Source: Monosiga brevicollis MX1 (taxonomy: Eukaryota > Opisthokonta > Choanoflagellata > Craspedida > Salpingoecidae). From it: a DNA stretch of 64,000 bases. The stretch lies in contig NW_001865063.1 in the NCBI RefSeq assembly GCF_000002865.3, forward strand, positions 507,483 to 571,482. The letters run 5' to 3'. The translations under genes were made by a program, and so were the position numbers. This document shows positions 46,551 through 58,259 of this stretch, one piece after another. Within the stretch, counting starts at the first letter, position 1; every line of letters starts with the position of its first letter. The notes under the pieces are model-generated. The model was not told where the DNA came from. It did no database searches and saw only the letters and a list, made by a program, of their open reading frames with translations.

Positions 46551-49080
46551 TCAGCAATCGTCACCAAAGGAGGCGTCCGCCGTGGACAGACGGCTAAAGA
46601 CACAAACACAGCTGTCCCCCGTGCAGTCGGGAGCCGAGGTCTCCCACAACAACCCGATGCAGTTTGACTAATGACAGCGCCAGGGGCAATGTCAGCACGG
46701 TCGCAGCAACATGAGGCGCTCTCAAGGTTTTGAAAGGGTATGAAACATACCTTGGGCACGTGCGTAAGGCACGAGTAGGCGTAAGATCCGGGCCAGACGA
46801 GCGCGCTTTGGTTCCAGGCAAAGCCATCGGCAGACCGACGAAGCATGCCCCCAGATCGACCAGAGGTCTGGCCTGGATTGGCAAAGTATACCTATACATC
46901 AATCACAGTGCCCCGAGGCCAAGATCAATCGCCCGCAACTGGAGCCGAAAAGCAGAGGTAGGGGCTAGCACGCGTACGTTGCCATCCAGGCCGCGAAGAA
47001 TGCTGGCCATGCAGACGGGCGAAACAAGGGCGTCGGCAAATTGAATGGCTCCAAAGCTTGCGCCACCATCCTCGCTCAAAGCATAGGCACGGCACTTGCA
47101 GGCGTTGATGTGATTGTTGCGCATGTTGGCCATGACGCGCCCATCGGGCAACTCGACCAGCTGCGCTTCGTCCATGAAGGTAAAGTTGGTCTTGCTCACG
47201 TTATAAGTCAGACCTCCATCATCGGAGTACCTAGGAACACACGGAGCAGGTTGAGCACAGAAGCCCCCGTGCGCACTGGCGCATCTGCTAACCAGATCAT
47301 CTCACGCACCAGACGCTGTCATATTGATAGGCACCGTGGTGGCCAATGAACAAGAGGCGATTGGGGGCGACAGCATGTCCAGGACTGCACCAAGATCAAC
47401 AGAGTGAGGACTTGATGTATCAGCAGCGTCGGTGGAGAAACAGCAGAAAACGCGCACGACCTGAGTTGTAGACCCACGCCAGGGCCAGCAGCCGAGACAA
47501 CAGCACTTTGCAGATAGCTTGACAACGAAACTTTTTACAATTCGGCAGCAGCGCGAGCCTGTGAGATGAAGCGAGATGGGCCAACTACCTGCCATCGAGG
47601 CTTGGACATGTACCTCGCGGCGTCCAAGTTTGTCCAAAGTCTTTGCTCATACTCTGCAAGTTATCTCCGGGGGTCAGCTGCAAGCAGGAAGCAAAGCGAG
47701 GAAGATGAATAACACGAGAGTGAGTCATTTAGTGCGTGGCCAACGCCGTGAGAGGGGTGAAAGGAGCTCACTTGAACAAAGTTGAGGACCAGTTGGTTTT
47801 GTTGGTAGTCCCACACGGGCATGGGCTGTGCGGCATTGCGCTGAATCACATGCAAGGCGCTCCATGTCTGCCCCATATCAGTAGAGTTCTGTGTTCGGAG
47901 CAATCATGAAGAGATCAATGGCTATCAAGTCTATCAGCAAGGCTCGGGCACGCTGACGCCTCGTCCAGTCATGTTAGGTTGCCTCGACCGACCTTCATGC
48001 AGAGGTCACGGTTGGCGTTGCTGGTCGAGTTATATCGCGCATCTAAAGTGTTGGCAGCCAGGGCACAGCAACATGTTGGAAACCAAGCAAGCGAACCAGG
48101 AAAAGGATGGCACCAAAGGCATACCTTCAAAGCCTTGCGGCTCGCACCCGTCTCCGGTCCAGTTGCGACACTGCCATAAATGAGATCATGCAAACACAGC
48201 AATGCAAATGCCAATCAGCAACACGGTGAATGCGCAGAGGCTGACGGATGGGGTAAGCATTCAAAGCGTGCCGATCGGTGGGCAGGCACGGTGGTGGAAT
48301 CGAAACGCGTGGCGGAGCGACCGCTGACCTCAGCAAAGGCAAGAAGCGTGCGGTTGTCACCGGCAAGCAGAATGGAGGGAATACGAATGCAGGGATAGCC
48401 CAATTCGCCCGGCGTAAAGACAGCAATCTGGGTGCGATTGACATCGCAATCGGCAATCACATCCAAGATCTCTTGCTCTCTACCAGGACACATGCCATGA
48501 GTTCAAGGGGCTGGGCACAGAAAAATCGTCCTGCTTGGTACAGCCTGGGGTGGGTGCAGCTTGGCTGAGACACACCGCGTGCAGTAAGATGTGCCGTTGG
48601 AATAGCCCGAAAGATCTGCACATTGATAGGCAGCGAGAGTGAGCCGAGCGCAGGCGGCAAAGCCTTTATAAACCTGACGCGCAGTGTACAGTCACAACAT
48701 GACAGAGCAGCAGACCTGGGGTCAAGCTGCTTGGAGAGTAGCAACGCCACTGCTTCTCGTCATCATTCGCTGCAACATCATAGCGCGCATATAGGGGCAA
48801 CTCGGCTCCTGCACTTGACAAGGCGTTTACACACTGCGGATGCCGATTAGAGACGGCTCAATGTTCACGGCACGGGCGAGATGGGTGAGCTCGGCGGGCA
48901 AGAGACATTGCTCACCGTTTGATCTTCCAGACCATTACACCAGTTGTCCAGCACCTTCTGACAAGCCGCATCCACGGTTGCTTGCGCCCGCACAGAGCCT
49001 CCCAGCAACGCGAGCAGCCAGGCCACGATCAGCCCCGATCGCAAACCGGAGCAACGCATTTGTGCCGATGATGCCAGCAT
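46551..49080 (-). CDS. Secreted exo-alpha-sialidase with Cys-rich N-terminal region
   Basis: A minus-strand gene of about thirteen short exons. A signal peptide (MRCSGLRSGLIVAWLLALLGG after a first Met at 49078-49080) precedes a Cys-containing region (AACQKVLDNWCNGL; CVNALSSAGAELPLYARY; DLSGYSNGTSYCTR). The catalytic propeller begins with VFTPGELGYPCIRIPSILLAG, which is the (F/Y)RIP arginine motif, here IRIP, then LLAFAE. Asp-boxes follow in order: STDMGQTW, SKDFGQTW, SDDGGLTY, SEDGGASF and SADGFAW. EAQLVELPDGRVMANMRN carries the family's catalytic-side Glu region, VYFANPGQTSGRSGGMLRR a later arginine region, and PGSYAYSCL the nucleophile Tyr region. The last exon (46551-46667) is Cys-rich. 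It should release sialic acid from glycans outside the cell or in the vacuole, possibly of prey bacteria. Confidence 0.87.
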
Positions 49081-49500
49081 TTTGTTCAGACAAAATTTTT
49101 AAATTCTCTCTCTCATGTGGTACTTTTGCTGTGTCTCTGTGCCTTTGCTGTGTAGGTCTTTCTCTAACCAATTCAATTCTCTCTCTGATCTCTCCATCTC
49201 TTTCAAGAACAAGAGAATCAGCAAAAAATTTAATTTTCACCTGCTCGTCTGCGTGTCTGGGAATGTGTGCGAAGGAGAGGGCGTGAGGACGTGAGGACGT
49301 GGGGGCATGAGAGTAGGTAAAGGGAAGGTACGTGAGTGCGTGAGTTGGTAAGGATGTGCGGTAGTCCAGCATTGAGCTGAGAACGTGAGGTCACTATAAA
49401 TTAATAATTACTACTGAAACTCTCATGTTCAAGATGTGATAGAATAAAGTGTTTGGGATGGTCTTACTCGGGTCAGCGCCAATGACAGCAAAAAAGGGGC
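49081..49500. other. Spacer between sialidase start and CEP350-like 3' end
   Basis: CT-rich and GA-rich stretches only (49105-49210; 49270-49330, with GTGAGGACGTGAGGACGT near 49284-49302). No gene is supported. Confidence 0.7.
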
Positions 49501-52500
49501 TTAAATGGCCAAGAGATCAAGGTCCCCAGCCATGGCGTGCATAGCTTCAGCCAGCTCGTGCTCAACAAATGTTGTTGCCATCTGCAAGCACCATACACTG
49601 GTGAGACTGGCCAGGTCAATGCCACACTCTTCGGCTGGACAAGCACCCCAACGAACCTCGTTTATGAGCATGTCTTCTTCACTCAGCAGGTTTCTCCATG
49701 TGACTTGTCGAGGCGCATACTAGAGATGAAAAAAAGTGTCCTGTGAGGCCTCGAAACTTTCACTCACAACGATCAAAAAAAGCACCGTGGAGCAACAGGC
49801 CTGGGCCCCCCCAAAAAATGGAACCCAAAAACTTACGAGGTCCGTCGCTAGTTGCTCAACAAATTCAGCACCACTTGGCTGCAATTGAATTCGTAACAAC
49901 CCCTCCAGGCGGTGCTGCACCAAAGCTGGAAGCTGGCCCGGTGCCACGGCTCTTGTTGGGCCCTCGGGTGCTGGAAGATACCACGCCCGTGTCTAAAGCA
50001 CAAACGTGCACAAAGTCATGAACTATCGAGATCCCAACGCGTACTCGACCACAAAATAACAAGCGAGTAGAGCGCAAGTATCATAGCAAGTCTGCTCATT
50101 TCCACTTACCGAATGGCCAAGATCAAGACGAAGGCTGAGCAAAATCTCGTTCAAGAGATCCACACACAGCTGCAGCTGCTCGCTTGAGAGTCGACGATAA
50201 CCGCGGGACGTGGGCAAATCCAGAGGCAAGTTATCCCACGGGCAGCCCGCAGCCACAAAGTCATGCGCCATCTATATCCCCCGAAAGAATGACGATCAAT
50301 GCAGTGCAGTGAGCGGGCGATTGTGTCATGGCACTAAGCACCTTGGTTTGGTGTTTCCCCACAGCGAACATCCCCAGCAAAATAAATCTATTCCCAATTG
50401 CTTGCAGATCAAGCATAGACATCTCAGCTCGTCAACCCCTCAAATGCCAGCTACGCACCTGTGTCACCGTATGAACAAGAAAAGCATCCGAGCCGGAATT
50501 ATCGAGTGTAGCCATTGATGCCGTGTCCGGGGTCACCGGGGGTGAGAGCACAGCGCGCTCTTCCTGAAGGCGCTGCACGCGCTCGGCCGTCGGTGATGTG
50601 GGCGTGCCCCCCGCACGGCGAGGAGAGGTGAAGGCGTCCTCTACCGCGACCACGGGGGGCGGCGTGGGCGTAGGCGTCGTGGACGAGGGCGAAGATGCTG
50701 GTTCATCCAAAGGGCTTGCCTCTTCGCCCTCGGCAAGCTCAAGAGGCACAAGGTCTAACATGTCATAAATGGCATCCTCCACAAGATCACTAACCCACTG
50801 GGATGCCACAACCTCAGCCTGACGTTGAACGCTCGTAAAGCTGTCATCGCTCTCCCGCGGGTCACTCAGCGCTGCTAGACCTGAGAGCGAGCGCACCGAG
50901 GAAACCTCCACTTCATCGGCTGACTCACTGGCAACCAGCGTCTTCTGGTTTTCAAGTTCTTCGGAGCCTGTCGCGAGCCTCGGCTCCAAACTGGCAGCTG
51001 GAAGCGTCACTGACAGCACTTCCCCGCCTGCGTTCGGTTCAGAAAGAGTGGAGGCCACGCTCGATTCTTCTTCAAAGGCGTCCTCAGAGTAGCCGTCCTT
51101 GCCCGATGACGCGAGGGCCACCGCATCGCTGGCCCGCGTGGAGACCACATCAGAGACCGGCAGTTCTGCCTCGTCAGGAATAGAGGCGATGGAGGCGTCG
51201 GTTACTTCGCCAGCTGGCGAGGCCTCGAAAGATGAGACCAAGTCAAGCCCCTCTACGGCTGCTCCTGGATAATTGACTGCATCAGATACCTCCTCATCAT
51301 CGTCCTCAAAGTCTTCATCCAAATAGGCTGTTTCCGTAGCCAGTGCGCCGGCCGTTGTGGATGCAGCAGCGACCGCCCCCTGTGGCCTTTCATCAGCCAA
51401 GGATGATCCTGCATCAAAGTCGCTGAGTTCTTCATCCACAACTGATGGGCGTTGCGATGCTCGCGGGACGCTGGCCCTCGGTGACGACGCTTCGGCAATC
51501 GACTGTGGTGCGGTGTCAACAAAGGTCGGCTCGTGATTTGACTCAAAGTCTTCCGAATATTCATCTGCCTCCTCAAAGGCTTCCTGCAGGTCGTCCTTTG
51601 GCAGCCGCGATGCCTGGTGCGAAGTGGGCTCTGGTACCGGCGCAGATGCAACGTCTTGCAGCTTATGCTCCAAGGCATCCAGTTCTGCTTGAAGTTGTGA
51701 GCGCTGGTGCGTCAGCTGGGCCTTGCGTTGCGCGTGAACGCGCTGCCGCAGTTCCTGCTGACGTGAGCGAATCTGCTCCTGCAAGAGGGCAATCTCTTCT
51801 TGCAAATGGCCCTCCTCGGTGTCAGTACCCAACGAAATGTCCGCTTCCACAACAGTGGCAAGCATCTGGGCAGAGGGTGGTGGTCGACTGGGCGTTGAGT
51901 GAGCCGTGGAGGGATGAAAGCTTTCAAACGAGTCTGAATAGGCTTCACCCGCCGCCCTCTCGGCAGTCTTGGACGTGGAGCCTCCATTGAACGATGAAGG
52001 GGCGCTGCGGTCTGGCGCAAAGCTGTCAATGACCGATGGCGCATTCGTCTCCATGACATCCATCGCGGAAGCCGAGCCCTCAAAACTTGGCACGTCGGTA
52101 GCAGGAGCCGAGCCCTCGAAGCTGGGCACATCGGTAGCAGGGGCCGAGCCCTCAAAGCTGGGCACATCGGTAGCAGGGGCCGAGCCCTCGAAGCTGGGCA
52201 CGTCGGTGGCAGGGGCCGAGCCCTCGAAGCTGGGCACGTCGGTAGCAGGGGCCGAGCCCTCGAAGCTGGGCACGTCGGTGGCAGGGGCCGAGCCCTCGAA
52301 GCTGGGCACGTCGGTAGCAGGGGCCGAGCCCTCGAAGCTGGGCACGTCGGTGGCAGGGGCCGAGCCCTCGAAGCTGGGCACGTCGGTGGCAGGGGCCGAG
52401 CCCTCGAAGCTGGGCACGTCGGTGGCAGGGGCCGAGCCCTCGAAGCTGGCCACAAAACTGCCATTTCTAAAACCATCAGAGGCGTCACCAATCGATGCAG

Positions 52501-55500
52501 AAGGCTCAAAATCGTCCGAATAGCCTAGAGACGCAGAGGGCAATTCCGCCGACTGCTTCGGGACCGTCGTTGTCTTGTGACGGGACGGAGTTGATTGGTT
52601 GACGCGATATCGCTGTCGATGAAGCAGAATGGCTTCCTGAGCAAGCTGAGCTAGCTCACGCTCCTCCTCATCCAGCTGCGCACGCATGCGGACGTACTCG
52701 GCTTGCTGCACCTGCAAACTTTGCAGCTGCTCCCGCTTAGCCTGCAAAGCGGCTTGGCGCCGCTGCAAGTACGTGGATGCTGCTCGTTCAACGGCTTCCA
52801 CTGTGCTTGGAAGGGTCTGAAGGGCGGTCGGCTCGACGTCGCTTGCTTCGCCCATTGACAAATCAGAAACAGGATCGCGTGTGGCATGGGCCGGCAAAGA
52901 CTGAGCCAGAGGTTGAGCCTGGTGGTGCTGCGGCTTGGCCACTGGCATGGCGCTAGATTTGCTGTGCATAGGCGCTTGATGTAGATCTGAATATGGGGCA
53001 GAGTCTTCTGGTGCTCCCAGATCCAAGTCCTGCTCTTGTCCACGCAAGTATCGATAGTAGTCGCGAATGGCATCTTCGTGCCGACGCCAGATGCCGAGCT
53101 TACGCTGCATGCACTCGGCATCCATGCCTTGACGCTGAGCACGAAAGTACGCACGGGCTTGATCGTGCTCCAGGGTCAATGCCTGCAAGCGTCGCTCGAG
53201 CATGCTGCGCCCCACACCTTGTGAGCTGCTACCGAGAAGAGCTCGCACGCGTGTCAAGCGCTCCTCAATCCGCTGCAGCGAAACCGCCTCTTGTCCTTGG
53301 AGGATTTCCAGCTGCAAACGAAGAGACTCGTCTTCGGCTTGGACACTACGCTCTGCGTGCCGCCGGCTGTCCTCCTCAAAGCGTGCAAAAGACGGAACTT
53401 GTGGCCCATCTGGCAGAGCCGCTGGAGATTCAGCATCGTTGCTCAAGTCGGGAGGGAGAGTGCGAGGCTTTGGTTTGGTTGCAGGTTTGGAATCAACGAG
53501 ATCATCCGGAACGCTCTTGTCAGTGCTCCCCGAGGCGGCAAAAGAGTCGGAGACATCTGCTGCGGTGGCAACTGAGGCTGTCGGTGCGGGTAGCGACCTG
53601 CGTGCAGAAGTCTGAACTTGTATTGCTGAAGATACGGGCATCGAAGCGGTCGGGATGGCGCTCGGAACATCAGCTGTTGCACTTGGAATTGACGACACGA
53701 CCGAGGGTGCCTCGGAAGGCACATCAAAAGCGCTGCCGGTTTCGACCGGTGTCGACGTGCCCTGAAAAGAGTTTAGCTGCGGACCGTCGCTCACTGGCAT
53801 TGGGCTGCTGCGATCAGTCTGTATATCAGTGTGTGGCTCACTGTGTGGTCCGGGCTGCGGCACTGGTGGGCCGGCAAGGTCTGACAAATCCTCGAGGGTC
53901 AATGAGGTGCCGGTATTTTCAAAGTCCTCCGAGTACCCCACTGCGGAGGGTTGGGCAGCTCTTTCAGAGAAAGCGGGTGCGTGATTTGCGACAGCAGCCG
54001 TTGGCGGGGCAGCTGTGGCCGTCGCGTGCATGGCATCGACGAGGCCGCGCACAGCTTCAATCAGCTCACGCTGGCTCCGTTGCGTGCCGCGAATCTCTGC
54101 TAGAACAGGTTCGGCCAGCTGTCGCTGTGTGTCCAAGAGGGCAGCGGGTTGCTGCTGCATGGTTTGTAAGACATTGGTCGCCAACTGCACCGTGGTGTCC
54201 AGCTGAGCCTGCGCCTCCTGCCGATCGCGCCGCTGGTCAGCACGCACTCGCGCCACCGCTTCGCTCGACGCAATGGCGCTGGCTGCTTGCACGCGCTCCT
54301 CGGCTGCGGCCACGACACGCTGTTGGTGCTCTTCGGCCTCCAACTTGATGGCAGTAATCTCAGCTTGCCGTGCTTGCAACAGCTATTGGGCGACGGGCGA
54401 ATGCCCAGTGAGGTACGAAAGGGGACGAGTCAACTGTGGAGCAAGGCACGATTGGATAGCATGCCAACCTGAGCGAGAGCCACAGTTTCTTGTTGCGCGT
54501 GTGATAGCGCCATGCTCTCCGAGGTAACGCCCAGTTGCTGAAGCTGTTGTGGATCATGGCAGTGGCGGTCAGTTGTACATTTAGACATTTGGATGAGAGA
54601 AGAGCGAAATGGAGTGCAGCAAAGAGAGTAGAGAAAAGCGGAATGGAGTGCAAAAGGAGAGCGGGGGCTCATCAGCACGCACCGATTCGTCAATCGTCAG
54701 TAAAAGGTTGAGTTCACCAAGCAGTTGACGATGCAGGTCATCTGGGGCCAAGCGCACATCCTCTTCCGGCTCTCGTGGAGTCGAGCGCTGGATGGGACTG
54801 GCGTCCCGTTCTGGGTTGGGGCTTGGGCTTGGGCTTGGGCTGCCACGGTGCTCCACTGAGTTCCCATCCTCGTCTTGCAGCAACGGCGAGTCTGAACGGG
54901 AGGCAGCCGCTGAGCCCGACCCCGCAGGTGGGATGGCGTCGGAGCGATACAGGTTACTTTCAGTCGTCGCGAAGGGCTGTGTTGGCTCTGCATGCGTATG
55001 AGGCTCTTGATCGGTGGCAAGGCGTCCTGCGACAAGACCAGCTGCAACGAGCTCTTCGTGGTCAGGCAAAGCAGCAGCCACCACCGTTGATGTTTGACAC
55101 GCTTGATCGGTGCTACCCGGAGCTTGGACCGCTGTATCAACGCGGGTAGGGGTTGCCACGGCCTGTGTCTGCATGCCATTATCTTGGACACCATAACGTC
55201 GCAGCAGTAGCTCCAGCAGGCCGGGCTCTTCCCCGTGATGGGAGGTGGGAGCGGGCTGTGCAGGAACGGCAAGTGCAGCGCGGGGCTGGATCGTGTGGTT
55301 CGCAGGTGATGCGGGACGGCGGGCAGGGGGGGCGTCCAGGTCGATGCGCCAGGAGGCTTGTGGAGATGGGTTCGCCTGCTCTGGTTGATTTAGGCGGGGG
55401 GTTAGTGGGTCCGAAGATGGCTCTCTTGTTGGGCGCGTGAGCCGTTGGCGAGCAGCTTGCTGGCGTTGCTGCTCCGCCTGTCAACAAAAGCACATTGTGA

Positions 55501-57876
55501 TGCGAGGCAGGGGCAATGATTGAGTTCATCATGGCTAAAAACTGTCATCATTTTGAGACAAGAGGCTCTTTCGAAATGAATCGAGTCTGGAGTGGAACAG
55601 AGAGCAAGCGCGAGCACACGCGGCCAGAATGAACACAAAGTGGGCAGGGTGCGTGACGTACAGCTTCCTGAGCCTCGACGCTTGCCAGATGAGAGCGGAG
55701 ATCAAGTTCACCTGGCAGGGCAGGCCTCGCGTCTGGATGTGTGCCTGCTGCAGGCGACGCGTTGTTAAGCTCCAGCGTTGTGGCCATGATCAGGTCTTCA
55801 ATTTCTCGTTCAGCAGCAGCGGCCAGCTCTTCCTGCCGCGTGCGGACGGAGTTTGTAGCTAGCTCATCTGGTTGATGTGGGACTGAGTGTGAATCCGCAG
55901 ACTCACGAGCGAGGGGCTCAAAGAGGTCGGTGGCAACCGAGTGCAGAGCGCCGAGGAGTTCCCGCAATCGCTGGCGGTTGGGCTGACGGGCATCGGGGCT
56001 GGGCAGCTCTTGCACGCGATCGTGCAAGCGTAGCAGCTCGGTCAGTACATGCTCGGGTTCGCCAGCGGTCTGGTGGGGCAGAGGCATGGTGGATGGCTGA
56101 GAGCGCCTGGCGGCTGGATTGAGGCTGGAGGAGAGATCAAAGTGTTCGGTTGCATCCAGCATAAGACTGTCTGCTGTGGTAGGGCGTGGACCCGAGGCCA
56201 GAGCCCAGGGCTGAAGCATCGCGGGAGCCAAATCGTCCGGTTGACCAGCAGGGCTGGCGTCGGGCAAAAACGTGGCTGGTGACATGGCGTTGGCGGCTGC
56301 AGCTAGGCGCGCGCGCGACTGCAGCCCCATTGGGACACGGCCGGCCAAGGCGGGGTCGATTCCACCAGCGAGATGACCGTGCGAATCGGCAGTGGTGGAG
56401 CGGAGGGAAGACACGCGATCGGTAGCCTCATAATCGGCGCTGGAGTGACGATGTCCATCGCCCGCGTCGATATCAGAGGCTACAGCCTCATCCTCATCTT
56501 CGGCCCCATCTTCGGCCTCATGGGTCCAGATTTGCAGGGCAGGAGCTTCGCGTTGTGCCCGACGGAGCTCGTCGAGGCGATTGAGCGCTTCTTTTCGGGC
56601 CTGTTCTGCTTCACGATGTGCCTCGCGCTGGGCGGCTGTTTGCGCCTATCAGAACCGGAGGAATGGGTCACGCCCCAGACATCTTGATTTGCTGCGAGAC
56701 ATGGCGAGAGGCATGGGCAAAGGGCAAAAACGTACCTTGCGCTGTTGGCGCTTGCGGCGCATAAAGTCGACCACGGCAGTGTGCTCGGGCCGTTCTTCCC
56801 AAGGCACGGCACGGCCAGCGCGATGATGGGTCGAGGCCGAGTGCGCGTTGTCCTATGGAAAAACCAGGGGGCGTGGGCGGACGGATGGTATGAACAGATC
56901 AAAACAGGAGGGGCGTTTGGGGAAAGCACAAGCAGGTGGGCCTCGAGGTGTCCACGGCAATAAAACGCACTGCTAGCGAGCCACCCCAACGTGATCGGGT
57001 TGGGGTTCGGTGTTCAAGGCGGCGGGCCAGTAGTTCGGGATCAAGGTTGGAGATGGGTTGTCGGGGTGGCGGGGACGCTGAGCGACTCGACTTGTCCAGA
57101 ACGTCGGGTCCTTTGGAGGCGGGGAGCGGCAGAGTAGCAGGGGGATTCGACCTGCGCTCGGTCGAGGCATTTGGGCGGCTGGGTTTGGCAGAGCGGGGTT
57201 TGTCGCTGGCCGATGCATGCAAGCGCCAGGAGAAGGGGGTGATGCGCTGTGCTCGATGCGTGCCCGCAGCCGAGTTTGGGGTGTCTTGGGATGAGGCCGA
57301 GTTGGAGGTGGTGGCTATTTTGCGTCGTGACCGACTTGGTTGATTGGGTGCCGGGCGGGACTTGGGATGGGAGCCGGAGGCCCGCCGGTAGTGTCTGATG
57401 GTGCCTGGCGGAGGCAGGGGGTGGCCCACGCTCTGCTCGTCCAAGATGGCACGCTTGCGCACAGCCGCACGCTCGTCCTGGGTCAAGGCGTTTGAGGATG
57501 GGCCAAGAGCATGATGAGATGTGAGTGTGGATGGCCAGAGAAAGGTGGAATGTCTGGGAGGCGGGGCTGGAGACGAAGCGGGCGGGGCCGAGACCTACGC
57601 GGATATGTCGCTGAGCTCGGGGTTTGATCGCGACGCTTGCGGGCTCGGGGCCAGGGCTACTTGGCGCGCCATGTCTGGCCACAAAGGTGGGGGACGGAGC
57701 ACCTCGCTGACTCGTGGCCATGGGCAGCGGTTCTGTCGGTTCGTAGACCATCATGTTCTGCACAAAAGGTAACAACGAAACGTCGATACGTGCAGCCCCA
57801 ATGAAGGAGATGCAAGTTTGGACCGATGAGCAGGAGCGAAGCAAGAGAGAGCGGAAAGGGGAGAGTGGCACAGTCG

Positions 57877-57931
<55 letters not shown>

Positions 57932-58259
57932 GAGGTTGTTTGACGCGTATATCTTGAGGTCATTGTCCATGTGGGTGTTTGAGCGGGGGTGGGTGCTGAG
58001 GAATTTGAGCACAGCCACAGCAACGTACAGGCTCCTGATTGGAAGAATTCAAAGCCCCGCCGGTGAGGCGGATGGTCGAGCCCGAGGCCGCTGAGGAGGG
58101 CGGTGTGTGAACGCTGTGAGTGCCATCGCTTGCTGTATCCGAAGGCAGCCACTCGGGATCCACAGGCTCATGGCTTGCCCATGCCTCCTCGTCCGGCTGC
58201 ATTTGCGAGGCCGCCGCCACCGCCACCGCCACCGCCGGCTCGCGGACCAGCGCCGTCAT
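49501..58259 (-). CDS. Large CEP350-like centrosomal/ciliary coiled-coil protein with repeated Y-S-(E/D)-D-F-E motifs
   Basis: A minus-strand gene of about fifteen exons, the largest from about 54382 to 50459. It begins at 58257-58259 (MTALVREPAVAVAV). N-terminal exons are disordered (57000-57750), then basic (FMRRKRQQRK near 56740), then coiled (REAHREAEQARKEALNRLDELRRAQREA is about 56570-56640, shown in part). The large exon starts with a coiled coil (LLQARQAEITAIKLEAEEHQ) and has at least four acidic aromatic motifs, such as GYSEDFEN, GYSDDFEP, EYSEDFES and YLDEDFEDD, typical of CEP350 and related centrosome proteins. The C-terminus (VSDLVEDAIYDMLDLVPLE; WRNLLSEEDMLINE; HELAEAMHAMAGDLDLLAI, stop at 49501-49503) is helical and well formed. 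Human CEP350 has a CAP-Gly domain; none is seen here. The exact orthology is uncertain, coding is certain. Confidence 0.65.
52069..52450 (-). repeat. Coding minisatellite, 36-base unit, about eleven copies
   Basis: Within the CEP350-like gene a 36-base unit encodes SFEGSAPATDVP and repeats about ten times, with a final variant SFEGSASAMDV. Copies differ mainly at third positions (TCG/TCA, GTA/GTG), so the array is young and in frame. It creates a disordered acidic stretch between the two coiled parts. Confidence 0.97.
57880..57927 (-). repeat. Intronic homopolymer, 48 A on plus strand (T on gene sense strand)
   Basis: An uninterrupted run lies in the first intron region of the minus-strand CEP350-like gene. 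On the gene's sense strand it is poly-T, the same orientation as the 53-base T run in the acyl-CoA dehydrogenase intron. Confidence 0.95.

Noticed and set aside
52993-54348. 451-codon plus-strand frame opposite the CEP350-like gene
   Set aside because: It overlaps a minus-strand frame with clear coiled coils and DFE motifs; its own residues are Arg/Cys-rich noise.
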